Of a stretch of DNA of 64,000 nucleotides, positions 9,266-19,586 are shown piece after piece. The stretch spans positions 3,038,001 through 3,102,000 of the forward strand of contig NZ_CP139368.1 of the NCBI RefSeq assembly GCF_034120055.1, given 5' to 3'. The notes under the pieces were generated by a model, which saw nothing but the letters and a program-made list of their open reading frames with translations, searched no databases and was not told the DNA's origin. The position numbers and the translations under genes are program-made. Within the stretch, counting starts at the first letter, position 1. Each line of letters starts with the position of its first letter. Source of the stretch: Microbacterium rhizosphaerae (GTDB lineage Bacteria; Actinomycetota; Actinomycetes; Actinomycetales; Microbacteriaceae).

Positions 9266-9364
9266 CATAATGGCGCAACGCCCGACGATGGGCGTGCGGG
9301 CAGCGTCCCGCCTCATCCTCACTACGGATCGTCCGGCACGTACCTGCCGGTGAAGGAGAAGAAA
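9266..9364 (+). promoter_or_regulatory. promoter and structured leader of the sugar ABC ATPase gene
   Basis: A -10-like CATAAT (9266-9271) predicts a start near 9278. The roughly 85-base leader then holds three consecutive hairpins: CGCCC/GGGCG (9279-9294), GCGGG/CCCGC (9296-9311) and CCGGCA/TGCCGG (9333-9350), the last ending just before the GAAGGAG ribosome-binding site. An RNA family called the msiK motif is known upstream of actinobacterial MsiK genes. Whether this leader belongs to it needs a covariance-model search. Confidence 0.45.
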
Positions 9365-10465
<1,101 letters not shown>

Positions 10466-10471
10466 CAATCG

Positions 10472-10520
10472 AACGACACGGCGCGGGCGGGATCGATGCA
10501 TCCCCCCGCGCCGCGTCGTT
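10472..10520 (+). terminator. terminator hairpin after msiK
   Basis: Arms AACGACACGGCGCGGG (10472-10487) and CCCGCGCCGCGTCGTT (10505-10520) pair over 16 positions with one mismatch, around a 17-base loop. It lies seven bases past the msiK stop and 25 bases before the next gene. Confidence 0.7.
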
Positions 10521-10545
10521 TCCCGCCCGCCCCCACGGAGGCCCC

Positions 10546-11856
10546 ATGCCGGACGCCCTGAGCATCACCGCGAGCGCCATCGATCCCGGTCTCCTCGCAC
10601 TCCCGTGGTCGACGACTCTCGCGGACTGGCCCAAGCGCGACATCGTCTACCTGCCCAAGGGCATCTCACGGCACCTCGTGCGCTTCGCGAACCTGTCCGG
10701 CCACGTCGTCGCCATCAAGGAGACGACCGAGGAGATGGCTCGCCGCGAGTACGAGATGCTCGGCAACCTGCACCGCCTCGCGGTCCCGTGCGTCGAGCGG
10801 GTCGCGGTGATCGCGGGGAGGACGGATGCCACGGGCGAGCCGTTGCCCGCCGCCCTCGTGACGGCGCACCTGCGCTTCTCGCTCCCCTATCGCGCCCTGT
10901 TCACGCAGGTGCTGCGCCCCGATACGGCGACTCGACTCGTCGATGCTCTCGCCGTGCTCCTCGTCCGGCTGCACAACGTCGGGTTCTTCTGGGGCGACGT
11001 GTCGCTGTCCAACACGCTCTTCCGGCGGGATGCCGGCGCCTTCGCCGCCTACCTCGTCGACGCCGAGACCGGTGAACTGCACGAGACCGGCCTGACCGCC
11101 GGCCAGCGCGCCTACGACCTCGAGATCGCCCGCACCAACATCGCCGGGGAGATCATGGACCTCGAGGCGGGCGGCCGGCTGGAGCGCGGCGTCGACGCGG
11201 TCGAGATCGCGGACGGCATCATGTCGGCGTACCACTCGCTGTGGGCCGCTCTCACCGACCAGGAGACATTCGCCGCGAACGAGGCGTGGCGCATCACGGA
11301 GCGCGTGCAGCGCCTCAATGATCTGGGCTTCGACATCGGCGAGATGTCGATCCAGGCGACGCCCGACGGCACGAGGGTCTCCATCCAGCCGAAGGTCGTG
11401 GATGCGGGCCACCACCAGCGACGCCTCATCCGGCTGACGGGACTCGACGTGGAGGAGAACCAGGCACGGCGGCTGCTGAACGACCTCGACGAGTACCGTG
11501 CCCGCGCGGGCCGGCGCGGCGAGGACGAGGAGATGGTCGCGCACGAGTGGCTGAGCCGCGTGTTCGAGCCGATCGTCCGCGCGATCCCCTTCGATCTGCG
11601 GGCCAAGCTCGAGCCGGCGGAGGTGTTCCACCAGATGCTCGAACATCGCTGGTACATGTCGCAGGCGCAGGGCCGCTCGGTGCCGCTCGCCGAGGCGCTC
11701 ACGAGCTACATCGACGAAGTGCTGCGCCACCGGCGAGACGAGGCGACCATCATGGGACCGCCGACGGAGACGGTGACGATCCCCGTCGTCGGCGCCGACC
11801 AGCTCGAGGCGGACGCCGACGACGAGGAGGCGATCGACTGGCGCGACCTCGTCTGA
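10546..11856 (+). CDS. DUF4032 protein with kinase-like N-terminal domain
   Basis: A 436-residue actinobacterial protein. The N-terminal half resembles small kinase-fold proteins of the Kdo/WaaP type: VVAIKETTEEMARREYEML (lysine and glutamate of the ATP site) and LLVRLHNVGFFWGDVSLSNTLF, which looks like a catalytic loop (H-N-x5-GDvsLsN). The C-terminal half matches DUF4032, including VDAGHHQRRLIRLTGLDVEENQARRLLNDL. The tail is very acidic. A role as a kinase is plausible but unproven, and the substrate is unknown. It starts at ATG 10546 behind CGGAGG and stands alone on the plus strand, with minus-strand genes beginning 20 bases after its stop. Confidence 0.8.
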   Translation: MPDALSITASAIDPGLLALPWSTTLADWPKRDIVYLPKGISRHLVRFANLSGHVVAIKETTEEMARREYEMLGNLHRLAVPCVERVAVIAGRTDATGEPLPAALVTAHLRFSLPYRALFTQVLRPDTATRLVDALAVLLVRLHNVGFFWGDVSLSNTLFRRDAGAFAAYLVDAETGELHETGLTAGQRAYDLEIARTNIAGEIMDLEAGGRLERGVDAVEIADGIMSAYHSLWAALTDQETFAANEAWRITERVQRLNDLGFDIGEMSIQATPDGTRVSIQPKVVDAGHHQRRLIRLTGLDVEENQARRLLNDLDEYRARAGRRGEDEEMVAHEWLSRVFEPIVRAIPFDLRAKLEPAEVFHQMLEHRWYMSQAQGRSVPLAEALTSYIDEVLRHRRDEATIMGPPTETVTIPVVGADQLEADADDEEAIDWRDLV

Positions 11857-11875
11857 GCGCGCCGGTCCGTCGGCC

Positions 11876-12517
11876 TCAGTAGCCGACGGTGAACCGCTCG
11901 CGCCGGTGCGCGCCCTTCTCGATCTCGTCGACGACCGCGATCGCGAAGTCGGCGCCGGAGATGTAGGAGTTGCCCTCGGAGTCCTCGACGACAACGTCGC
12001 CTCCGACGCGGTACGAGCCGGTCCGCTCGCCGGGCTCCCATGAGCCGAAGACCTTCGGCGGGTGCACGAGGAACCAGTCGAGGCCCGGCTCCGAGGCCTG
12101 CAGCAGCTCGAGGGATGCGATGCCGACCTCGGCCTCGTGCTTGTACTCCTCCGGCACGCCCAGGTCGTACAGGCGCGGGCCGCCGGGCGCGGACAGGCTG
12201 CCCATCGCGCCGCCCACGACCCCGAGCCGGGTCGGCGTGCCCGTCAGACGCTCGGCCAGGGCCTGCAGCGCATCCGGCACCGCGTCCGCCATGTCTGCGC
12301 GGGGTGCCACGGTCGAGATCACGGCGTCTGCGCCCTCGAGCTGGTCGGCGATGCCGTCGAGATCCAGGATCGATCCCTCGACGTATTCCACGCCGTCGGT
12401 CTTCTCCACCGGGGGCTTCCGCGCGATCGAGACCACCTCGTGTCCGCGCGAAGCCGCCTCTGCGGCGATGTGGCCTCCGGCGTATCCGGTGCCTCCAAGG
12501 ACGATGATGCGGGCCAT
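11876..12517 (-). CDS. NAD(P)-binding Rossmann-fold protein (atypical SDR), copy A
   Basis: A 213-residue member of the NAD(P)H-binding (NmrA/YwnB-like atypical SDR) group. The dinucleotide motif GGTGYAGG is at residues 8-15, followed by a basic IARKP that could select NADP. A second conserved stretch is RLGVVGGAMGSL, and the active-site tyrosine/lysine of classical SDRs is missing. It is similar along its length to the next gene upstream (12636-13253), so the two are a tandem duplication, but this copy carries the cleaner cofactor motif. ATG 12517 follows GGAGGAGAC. The substrate is unknown; relatives include anti-sigma-like redox sensors and flavin reductases. Confidence 0.82.
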   Translation of the reverse strand: MARIIVLGGTGYAGGHIAAEAASRGHEVVSIARKPPVEKTDGVEYVEGSILDLDGIADQLEGADAVISTVAPRADMADAVPDALQALAERLTGTPTRLGVVGGAMGSLSAPGGPRLYDLGVPEEYKHEAEVGIASLELLQASEPGLDWFLVHPPKVFGSWEPGERTGSYRVGGDVVVEDSEGNSYISGADFAIAVVDEIEKGAHRRERFTVGY

Positions 12518-12635
12518 GGTGTCTCCTCCCGCCGCCGAGGTGGCGGCATCCTCGAGATTCAACGTGCACGCACCCACGGCATTCCGCCTGTTGCGCTCTA
12601 TGACGAGGACCGTGCCGGGGCGGACAAGCGGCACG

Positions 12636-13253
12636 TCACGCGCCGCGCACACTCCGCGGGTTCTCGATCTGGTCGACGACCACCCTCTCGAGGTCGACCC
12701 CGCTGACGGAGCTCTGCCCAGACGCATCCGTGATGGTCCAGCCGGCTTCCGACGACGTGGGCTCGTCGGGGTCCCAGCCCTCGAACCCTCCGGACGGGTG
12801 GATGTGGAACCAGTCCAGCGACCCGCCCGCAGCCTGCAGGTCATCGAGGATGCCGATCGACTCCAGGGCCTCGGGCATGTAGTCGCCGGCGACCGACGGC
12901 AGGTCGACGATGCGCTCGCCGGCCGCGGTGACGAGGCTGCTCACGGCGCCCCCGATGACGCCGAAGCGCACACCCTCCGGGAGCGTGGAGACGAGTGCGG
13001 CGATGTTCGGACGAACGAGCCCCGCCATGTCTCCACGTGGTGGGACGGCGCACACCACCACATCCACTCCCACGAGCTGCGCGAGCAGGGCGGGGACGTC
13101 CGTCAGCGACCCCTCGATGTACATCGCGCCGTGCACGCGCTCCGAGGGGACGCGGCGTGCGATCGAGAGCACGGCGTGCCCGCGGCGCACGGCTTCCGCG
13201 ACGATCTGGCGTCCGGCGTACCCCGACCCTCCGATGACGGCGATGCGTGCCAT
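12636..13253 (-). CDS. NAD(P)-binding Rossmann-fold protein (atypical SDR), copy B
   Basis: A 205-residue paralogue of the neighbouring gene. It shares MARIxVxGGxGYAG at the start, then SIARRVPSER, a GADAVIS-like strand (here GVDVVVCAVPP) and GVIGGAVSSL, and a DWFHIHPSGGFEGWDP segment parallel to DWFLVHPPKVFGSWEP in copy A. The product's substrate is unknown. About 118 bases of sequence without an open gene separate the copies, and each has its own ribosome-binding region, here GAAAGGCAGGAC before ATG 13253. Divergence between the copies is substantial, so the duplication is not recent. Confidence 0.8.
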   Translation of the reverse strand: MARIAVIGGSGYAGRQIVAEAVRRGHAVLSIARRVPSERVHGAMYIEGSLTDVPALLAQLVGVDVVVCAVPPRGDMAGLVRPNIAALVSTLPEGVRFGVIGGAVSSLVTAAGERIVDLPSVAGDYMPEALESIGILDDLQAAGGSLDWFHIHPSGGFEGWDPDEPTSSEAGWTITDASGQSSVSGVDLERVVVDQIENPRSVRGA

Positions 13254-13275
13254 GTCCTGCCTTTCGACGTGCGTG

Positions 13276-14271
13276 TCAGCTCGCCCGCATCGTCGACACC
13301 TGGTAGAGCGCGACGGATGCGGCGATGCCGGCGTTGAGCGATTCGGTGGCGGTGGAGATCGGGATCGACACGATCTGGTCGCAGGTCTCGGTGACCAGGC
13401 GCGACAGGCCCTTGCCCTCCGAGCCGACGACGATCACGACCGGGCGGTCCGCCAGCTCGAGGCTCGGGAGCGAAACGTCGCCGCCGCCGTCGAGACCGAG
13501 GACGAACACGCCCTGCTTCTTGAGCTCCTTGAGCGTCGACGTGAGGTTGGCCGCCATGGCGACGGGGATGCGGGCGGCCGCACCGGCGCTGGTCTTCCAG
13601 GCCGCCGAGTTCACGCCTGCGGACCGCCGCTGCGGGATGATGACACCCTGTCCGCCGAAGGCGGCGGTGGATCGGATGATCGCGCCGAGGTTGCGCGGGT
13701 CGGTCACACCGTCGAGCGCGACGAGGAGGGGCGTCTCGCCCCTGTCGACGACCTTCTCGAGCAGGTCCTGCGGGTGCGCGTACTCGTACGGCGGCACCTT
13801 GAGCGCCACACCCTGGTGCACACCGTCGAAGCCCGCCATCCGATCGAGCTCGGGTCTGGTGACCTCGAGCACCGGGATCTCGCGGTGGGTCGCGATCGAC
13901 AGCATCTCCTTGACGCGGTCGTCCATCTCCACGCGCTGCGCGACGTAGAGCGCCGTCGCGGGGATGCGTGCGCGCAGCGCCTCGAGCACCGAGTTGCGGC
14001 CGGTCACCGTCTCGGTGTCGTCCGCCGCCTTGGAACGGGGCGTGCGGTTGCCGCTGCCGCCCTTCGTTCCCCGAGCGGGTCGCGAGGTGCCGCCCGCTGC
14101 GATGTATCGCTCCTGCGCGGCCTTCCGCTTGCCGGCGGGGTGCCAGGCCCGGTCCTCCGCCTTCGGCGTGGGTCCCTTGCCTTCGAGCGCCTTGCGGCCG
14201 TTGCCGCCGGTGCCCTTGGTGGCGCCCTTCTTCTTGCTGTTGCCCGCCCCGGGGCGTCCTGGCTTAGCCAT
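13276..14271 (-). CDS. rlmB: 23S rRNA (guanosine-2'-O)-methyltransferase RlmB/TrmH family
   Basis: A 331-residue SPOUT-class methyltransferase. RlmB methylates the ribose of a conserved guanosine of 23S rRNA using SAM. The N-terminal 80 residues are a lysine/glycine-rich disordered arm, typical of actinobacterial copies. Then come the substrate-binding domain (TGRNSVLEALRARIPATALYV) and the knot domain with motif 1 DPRNLGAIIRSTAAFGGQGVI, motif 2 VIVVGSEGKGLSRL and motif 3 VSIPISTATESLNAGIAASVALY. The start overlaps the 3' end of cysS by eight bases. This cysS-rlmB order is common in actinobacteria. Confidence 0.92.
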   Translation of the reverse strand: MAKPGRPGAGNSKKKGATKGTGGNGRKALEGKGPTPKAEDRAWHPAGKRKAAQERYIAAGGTSRPARGTKGGSGNRTPRSKAADDTETVTGRNSVLEALRARIPATALYVAQRVEMDDRVKEMLSIATHREIPVLEVTRPELDRMAGFDGVHQGVALKVPPYEYAHPQDLLEKVVDRGETPLLVALDGVTDPRNLGAIIRSTAAFGGQGVIIPQRRSAGVNSAAWKTSAGAAARIPVAMAANLTSTLKELKKQGVFVLGLDGGGDVSLPSLELADRPVVIVVGSEGKGLSRLVTETCDQIVSIPISTATESLNAGIAASVALYQVSTMRAS

Positions 14272-15742
14272 CGAACTTCTCCTTCTGGCGGGGCTGCGCC
14301 CCGCCGGCTCCGCTTCGCTTCGCACGAACGTCTGCGAGTCCCCAAAGCGTTCCGTCTGCGGTGTCCTCCAGCGCGATGCCCGCCAGCGCGAGAGCATCGC
14401 GGACCCGGTCTGCCGCCCCCCAGTCCTTCGAGGCGCGCGCGTCGGCGCGCAGGACGATCATCGTCTGCACCAGAGCGTCGAGAGCGGATGCCTCGGCATC
14501 CGACCCTCCCGTCTGCCATTGCTCGTCGGCCGGATCGAGCGCCAGCACGCCGAGCATCGCCGTCACGTCGCGGAAGGCGGCATCCGCCTCGTCACGGTCG
14601 CCCGCGTCGAGGGCCGTGTTGCCCGCACGCACCCGCTCATGCACGATCGCGAGCGCCTGCGGCACGTTGAGGTCGTCATCGAGCGCGGCGGCGAAGGCAT
14701 CCGGCACGGCGGCGACGAACTCGACCTCGTCCGACTCCGCGGTGATCGCCCGGCCCGCGCGTTCGAGGAAGGTGCGGATGCGGGCGAGCGCGGCCTCGGC
14801 CTCGTCGAAGGTCGTGGGCGTGATGTCGAGGCTCGACCGGTAGTGCGCGGCGCCGAGGGCGTAGCGCACCACGAGCGGGTCGCGCTCGGCGAGAAGCTCA
14901 TCGGCGAGGATGAAGTTGAACAGCGACTTCGACATCTTCTGGCTGCCCACCGTCACGAGGCCGTTGTGCACCCAGTAGCGCGCGAATGCGTCGCCCGCTG
15001 CGGTCGACTGCGCCAGCTCGTTCTCGTGATGCGGAAAGCGCAGGTCGAGACCACCGCCGTGGATGTCGAACTCGGAACCGAGGTAGCGGCGGCTCATCGC
15101 CGAGCACTCGATGTGCCATCCGGGGCGCCCCGCGCCCCACGGCGAGTCCCAGCGGGCCGAATCGGGCTCATCGGGCTTCGCACCCTTCCACAGGGCGAAG
15201 TCGCGAGGGTCGCGCTTGCCGCGCGGGTCGGCATCGCCCGCCGGCTCCATCGCATCCACCGACTGGTTCGTGAGCTCGCCGTACTCCGGCCACGATCGTA
15301 CGTCGAAGTAGACGTCTCCCGAGCCGTCCGGCGCCGCATACGCATGGCCCGCGTCGATGAGACGCGCGATCAGCTGCTGCATCTGGGGGATGGATGCGGT
15401 CGCCCGCGGCTCGTACGTCGGAGCGGCGATACCGATCGCGGCATACGCCCGGGAGAACTCGAGCTCCATGCGATACGCGAGCGCCCACCACGGCTCTGCG
15501 TCCGTGGCGTTGGCCAGCACCTTGTCGTCGATGTCGGTGACGTTGCGCACGAACGTCACTCGTCGGAAGCGGTACTCGAGCCAGCGTCGCAGCAGGTCGA
15601 ACCCGAGCGCACCGCGCAGATGCCCGATGTGCGGGCCCGACTGCACCGTCGGCCCGCAGACGTAGACGGTCACGTTCTCCGGATCGAGCGGCACGAAGTC
15701 GCGCAGCTCCTGCGCTTTGGTGTCGTAGAGGCGGAGAGTCAC
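14264..15742 (-). CDS. cysS: cysteinyl-tRNA synthetase
   Basis: A 492-residue class I aminoacyl-tRNA synthetase charging tRNA-Cys. The zinc-binding start VYVCGPTVQSGPHIGHLRGAL contains the HIGH motif, WHIECSAMSRRYLG holds further zinc ligands, and KMSKSLFNF is the KMSKS loop near residue 270. The length fits CysS (about 460-490) rather than the mycothiol ligase MshC (about 410), which shares the fold. The start is GTG 15742. The gene overlaps rlmB by eight bases downstream, indicating one transcript. Confidence 0.96.
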   Translation of the reverse strand: MTLRLYDTKAQELRDFVPLDPENVTVYVCGPTVQSGPHIGHLRGALGFDLLRRWLEYRFRRVTFVRNVTDIDDKVLANATDAEPWWALAYRMELEFSRAYAAIGIAAPTYEPRATASIPQMQQLIARLIDAGHAYAAPDGSGDVYFDVRSWPEYGELTNQSVDAMEPAGDADPRGKRDPRDFALWKGAKPDEPDSARWDSPWGAGRPGWHIECSAMSRRYLGSEFDIHGGGLDLRFPHHENELAQSTAAGDAFARYWVHNGLVTVGSQKMSKSLFNFILADELLAERDPLVVRYALGAAHYRSSLDITPTTFDEAEAALARIRTFLERAGRAITAESDEVEFVAAVPDAFAAALDDDLNVPQALAIVHERVRAGNTALDAGDRDEADAAFRDVTAMLGVLALDPADEQWQTGGSDAEASALDALVQTMIVLRADARASKDWGAADRVRDALALAGIALEDTADGTLWGLADVRAKRSGAGGAQPRQKEKFDG

Positions 15743-15809
15743 CGCACCAGCCTACCGGCGGCCCTCCCCGTGGCCGCCGCTGTTTCCTCGGCCCGGTATC
15801 CTCCCGGAT

Positions 15810-16283
15810 GTGACCGAAAGACCGCCGATCGAGATCCGCGTCGACGACCTGTCCGGCGACGACGTCCGCGCACTCGTGGCCTCTCACCTGGACGGCATGC
15901 ACGCCTCGTCTCCCGCCGAGAGCGTCCACGCGCTCGGCCTCGACGCGCTTCGCGCCCCGGGCGTGACGGTCTGGTCGGCGTGGATCGACGGCGAGCTCGC
16001 GGGGCTCGGCGCGATGAAGGCGCTCGATCCCGAGCGGGCAGAGCTGAAGTCGATGCGTGTCGACGACGCCTTCCGCGGGCGCGGTGTCGGCCGCGCGGTG
16101 CTGCAGCACATCATGACGGATGCGGCGGCTCGAGGCATCCGTTCCCTGTGGCTGGAGACCGGCACGACGCCGGACTTCGATCCGGCGCGCCGACTGTACG
16201 AGAGCGAGGGATTCGCCTACTGCGGACCGTTCGAGGGATATGTCGAGGACCCGTTCTCGGTCTTCATGACCCGCGCCCTCTGA
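15810..16283 (+). CDS. GNAT family N-acetyltransferase
   Basis: A 157-residue acetyltransferase of the GNAT superfamily, transferring an acetyl group from acetyl-CoA to an unknown amine. The acetyl-CoA site is visible as LKSMRVDDAFRGRGVGRAVL (RGRGVG at about residues 91-96), followed by SLWLETGT and the C-terminal ARRLYESEGFAYCGPFEGY. It is close to the YhbS/PhnO-type single-domain members. The start is GTG 15810. It diverges from cysS and converges on ispDF with a single base between the stops, so it is a solitary transcript. Confidence 0.88.
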   Translation: MTERPPIEIRVDDLSGDDVRALVASHLDGMHASSPAESVHALGLDALRAPGVTVWSAWIDGELAGLGAMKALDPERAELKSMRVDDAFRGRGVGRAVLQHIMTDAAARGIRSLWLETGTTPDFDPARRLYESEGFAYCGPFEGYVEDPFSVFMTRAL

Positions 16284-16284
16284 T

Positions 16285-17469
16285 TCAGGCCGGGAAGACC
16301 ATCGCGACGGCGAAAACCGACACCCCCTCGCCGCGTCCCGGGAACCCGAGCCCGTCCGTCGTCGTCGCCGAAACGCTGACCGGCGCGCCGAGGGCCTCGG
16401 ACAGCACCCGCTCCGCCTCCGCGCGGCGCGCGGAGAACCGCGGCCGGTTCGCCTGGACCTGTACCGCGACGTTGCCGATCCGCCACCCCGCCGCCCCCAG
16501 GATCGCCCGCGTGCGGGCGAGGAACACCTCGGCGTGGGCACCCGCGTACTCCGGGTGATCGGTGCCGAAGTGCGTGCCGATGTCGCCGAGCCCGGCGGCC
16601 GACAGCAGCGCGTCGACGATCGCGTGACCGATGGCGTCGCCGTCCGAGTGCCCTGACAGCGCCTGCTCCCCCGGCCACTCGAGGCCGGCGAGCCACAGCG
16701 CACCCTCGCCGCCGTAGGCGTGCACATCGGTGCCGACACCGACCCGGGGTGCGTGCGGCACGGCCGCCTCCCGGGCACGCAGCGGCTCCCCGACCAGCTG
16801 GCGCGCCCGCTCGAGGTCCGCGGGCGTCGTGATCTTGAACGCCCGCGCGTCGCCCTCGACGGTTCCGACGCGATGACCGGATGCGGCGACCACCGCAGCG
16901 TCGTCGGTGTAGTCCTCGTGCGCCGCGCGGTACGCGTCGACCAGGATGTCGCGGCGGAAGCCCTGCGGCGTCTGGGCGGCTGCGAGCTCGGAGCGGTCCA
17001 CGCCCTCGACGATCGCGGTGTCGTCCACGCGCTTGATGGTGTCGACGACCGGAAGCACCGGCACGGCGCCCCAGCCCGTGGCATCCACCGCCGCGATCAC
17101 CCGTTCGAAGACGTCGGGCGGCGTGAGGGCACGCGCCGCGTCGTGCACCAGCACGACCTCGATGTCGGCCCACAGGGCTGCGAGGCCTGCGGCGACCGAC
17201 TCCTGGCGAGTGGCTCCGCCCGTGACGACCGTGATGAGCTCGCGCGGGCCGGCGGCTTCGGCATCCGTCAGCGCGTCGCCCTCGCGCCCCGCCGGTGCGA
17301 CGATCACGACTTGCGCCGTCGGGGCCGCGAACACGTTGTGGAGGGCATGACGGAGGATGGTGTGGCGGCCCAGGCCGACCAACGCCTTCGGCGCCTCAGC
17401 GCCGAGGCGCGTCCCCGAGCCGGCGGCCACGACGATGACCGCGATGCGCGGCACGGGAGTGATGCTCAC
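16285..17469 (-). CDS. ispDF: bifunctional IspD/IspF, MEP-pathway cytidylyltransferase/cyclodiphosphate synthase
   Basis: A 394-residue fusion of two enzymes of the non-mevalonate isoprenoid pathway. Residues about 1-230 are IspD (CTP + 2-C-methylerythritol 4-phosphate) with [16 protein letters not shown] and [10 protein letters not shown]. Residues about 238-394 are IspF, which forms methylerythritol 2,4-cyclodiphosphate, with the metal-binding [39 protein letters not shown] and [15 protein letters not shown]. The fusion skips the intervening IspE step, as in other bacteria with this arrangement. The start is GTG 17469. In many actinobacteria carD directly precedes ispD; here a protease gene on the other strand lies between them. 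Confidence 0.95.
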   Translation of the reverse strand: MSITPVPRIAVIVVAAGSGTRLGAEAPKALVGLGRHTILRHALHNVFAAPTAQVVIVAPAGREGDALTDAEAAGPRELITVVTGGATRQESVAAGLAALWADIEVVLVHDAARALTPPDVFERVIAAVDATGWGAVPVLPVVDTIKRVDDTAIVEGVDRSELAAAQTPQGFRRDILVDAYRAAHEDYTDDAAVVAASGHRVGTVEGDARAFKITTPADLERARQLVGEPLRAREAAVPHAPRVGVGTDVHAYGGEGALWLAGLEWPGEQALSGHSDGDAIGHAIVDALLSAAGLGDIGTHFGTDHPEYAGAHAEVFLARTRAILGAAGWRIGNVAVQVQANRPRFSARRAEAERVLSEALGAPVSVSATTTDGLGFPGRGEGVSVFAVAMVFPA

Positions 17470-17672
17470 ACCCCGAATCTAGAGCACCGGCCGCCGGGCG
17501 GTACCTCGGTGCCGGCCGCGGACGGGCTGCGTCGGCTCATGGCCGACGCATAGCTTTCCCTGCGCATCTGCACGGCGCCTGCGGGGGCGGCGCATCGGGC
17601 GCCCCGAGCGTTCCCCTGGGCGCGGCGTGTGCACTGGCACCATCGCATCCGTCCTACGACAGGGGTCACCAC

Positions 17673-18866
17673 ATGAAGACCGCACATCGCCGACTCGCCG
17701 GCTGGATCGCCGGCGGCGTCGCAGCGGCCGTGCTCTGCACGGGAGGCATCGCCATCGGCGCGACGACCGCGCAGGCGGCCACGGCGTCCGGATCCCCGTC
17801 CGCATCCGTCGCCGACTACTCGTGGTACGGCGGGCAGAACTCGGACTCGGGCGGCAACGGCTACGGGTACGGCGACAACGGGTACGGGTACGGCGGATTC
17901 GGGGGCTATGGCGGAGGCTCGGGCGGCGGCTCGTCCGGCACCACCACGACCACGGCGACGGCCGCCCAGCAGAAGGGCGTCGTCGTCATCGACACCGTGC
18001 TCGCCTACGACGAGGCACAGGCAGCGGGCACCGGCGTCGTGCTCGCCGGCGACGGCGAGATCCTCACCAACAACCATGTGATCGCGGGAGCCACGAGCAT
18101 CCAGGTCACCGTCCCGTCGACGGGCGCCACGTACACGGCCTCGGTCGTGGGCACGGATGCGACCCACGACATCGCGGTCCTGAAGCTGCAGAACGCGTCC
18201 GGCCTGGCCACCGCGAAGCTCGACAGCGGTGGTGGCGTCTCGACCGGCGATGCCGTGACGGCCGTGGGCAACGCGGGCGGCACCGGCACCCTCGTGCAGG
18301 CGAGCGGCTCGGTCACCGGCACCGGTGCGTCGATCACGACGCAGGCCGAGGGATCCGCCCCGTCCGAGAGCCTCTCCGGTCTCATCGAGACGGATGCGGA
18401 CATCCAGGCGGGCGACTCAGGCGGCCCGCTCTACGACAGCCAGGGCGAGGTCGTCGGTATCGACACAGCCGCCTCGTCGAACACCGCGGTCCCCGACGGC
18501 TACGCCATCCCGATCGCCGCGGCGCTGTCGATCGCCCATGAGATCGCGGCCGGCCACTCCACCTCGACGATCACGATCGGCTCACGTGCGTTCCTCGGCA
18601 TCGGCCTGTCCGACCAGAGCGCATACGCGTCCGCGTCGGGCGCGGAGGTCGCCCAGGTCTTCAGCGGCACGCCGGCAGCGGATGCGGGGCTCGCCGCGCG
18701 CGACGTCATCACGGCCGTCGACGGCACGACGATCTCGTCGAACGACGACCTGTCGAGCGCGCTCGCGCAGCACAAGCCCGGCGACACGGTCACGATCACG
18801 TGGGTCGACCAGGGCGGCGGATCGCAGAGCGCCTCGGTCGCGCTCACGAGCGGACCGGCGGCCTGA
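17673..18866 (+). CDS. secreted or membrane HtrA-like serine protease with PDZ domain
   Basis: A 397-residue S1C-type protease acting outside the cytoplasmic membrane, probably in protein quality control. It has an N-terminal signal or anchor (GWIAGGVAAAVLCTGGIAIGATTAQAA), then a low-complexity Gly/Tyr linker of repeating YGYG units (about residues 50-90), then the trypsin-like domain. The catalytic triad is visible: His in ILTNNHVI, Asp in THDIAVLKL, Ser in AGDSGGPL. A PDZ domain follows (AFLGIGLSD to SGTPAADAGLAARDVITAVDG). ATG 17673 follows AGGGG. The gene interrupts the usual carD-ispD neighbourhood on the opposite strand. Confidence 0.92.
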   Translation: MKTAHRRLAGWIAGGVAAAVLCTGGIAIGATTAQAATASGSPSASVADYSWYGGQNSDSGGNGYGYGDNGYGYGGFGGYGGGSGGGSSGTTTTTATAAQQKGVVVIDTVLAYDEAQAAGTGVVLAGDGEILTNNHVIAGATSIQVTVPSTGATYTASVVGTDATHDIAVLKLQNASGLATAKLDSGGGVSTGDAVTAVGNAGGTGTLVQASGSVTGTGASITTQAEGSAPSESLSGLIETDADIQAGDSGGPLYDSQGEVVGIDTAASSNTAVPDGYAIPIAAALSIAHEIAAGHSTSTITIGSRAFLGIGLSDQSAYASASGAEVAQVFSGTPAADAGLAARDVITAVDGTTISSNDDLSSALAQHKPGDTVTITWVDQGGGSQSASVALTSGPAA

Positions 18867-18920
18867 GCCTCTGCGGACGGGGGCACGCTGCGGCCTGGGC
18901 CACGGCGCGACGGCACACGA

Positions 18921-18953
18921 AAGGCGCCAGGAGGTTCGACCTCCTGGCGCCTT
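18921..18953. terminator. bidirectional terminator between protease and carD
   Basis: A perfect 15-bp stem, AAGGCGCCAGGAGGT (18921-18935) with ACCTCCTGGCGCCTT (18939-18953), and a 3-base TCG loop. It lies between the converging protease and carD stops. Confidence 0.85.
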
Positions 18954-18960
18954 CGTCGTT

Positions 18961-19443
18961 CTAAGAGGCGAGGACCTCATCGAGGACCAGGCCGGCCTGC
19001 TCCTCGTCGGTCTTCTCAGCCAGAGCCAGCTCGGACACGAGGATCTGACGTGCCTTCGCGAGCATGCGCTTCTCACCCGCGGAGAGCCCGCGGTCCTGGT
19101 CGCGACGCCACAGGTCGCGGACCACTTCGCTCACCTTGATGACATCACCGGACGCGAGCTTCTCGAGGTTCGCCTTGTAGCGGCGCGACCAGTTGGTCGG
19201 CTCTTCGGTGAAGGGCGCGCGCAGCACGTCGAAGACGCGCTCGAGCCCCTCTTTGCCGATCACATCGCGAACGCCGACAAGATCGACGTTGTCGGCCGGA
19301 ACCTCGATGGTGAGATCACCCTGGGTGACCCTGAGCTTGAGATAGACCTTCTCTTCACCTCTGATGACGCGAGTCTTCACTTCGGCGATCGTTGCGGCAC
19401 CGTGGTGCGGATAGACGACCGTCTCGCCAACCTCAAAAAGCAT
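18961..19443 (-). CDS. carD: CarD family transcription regulator
   Basis: CarD binds the beta subunit of RNA polymerase and stabilises open promoter complexes, especially at rRNA and housekeeping promoters; it is essential in mycobacteria. The 160-residue protein has the RNA-polymerase-interaction domain at the start ([19 protein letters not shown], then [20 protein letters not shown]) and the helical DNA-contacting C-terminal half with [35 protein letters not shown] 19443 is preceded by AAGGGA. Its promoter region is shared with the divergent lipoprotein gene. Confidence 0.96.
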   Translation of the reverse strand: MLFEVGETVVYPHHGAATIAEVKTRVIRGEEKVYLKLRVTQGDLTIEVPADNVDLVGVRDVIGKEGLERVFDVLRAPFTEEPTNWSRRYKANLEKLASGDVIKVSEVVRDLWRRDQDRGLSAGEKRMLAKARQILVSELALAEKTDEEQAGLVLDEVLAS

Positions 19444-19586
19444 GGAGTTATGTCCCTTCGGCTAATCAAGAATACCACAGGGCTCATGCGCTAAGGTTCG
19501 CGGCCGCACCCCTCGGCGCCTGCACGGTGCTCGATGCCGCGTGCCCCTAGAATGCTTCTGAAGCCGTGAGTCCGCTAGGAGGAACC

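Noticed and set aside
14264..15742. Mycothiol ligase MshC instead of CysS
   Set aside because: Length (492) and an intact C-terminal region, together with the rlmB partner, favour cysteinyl-tRNA synthetase.
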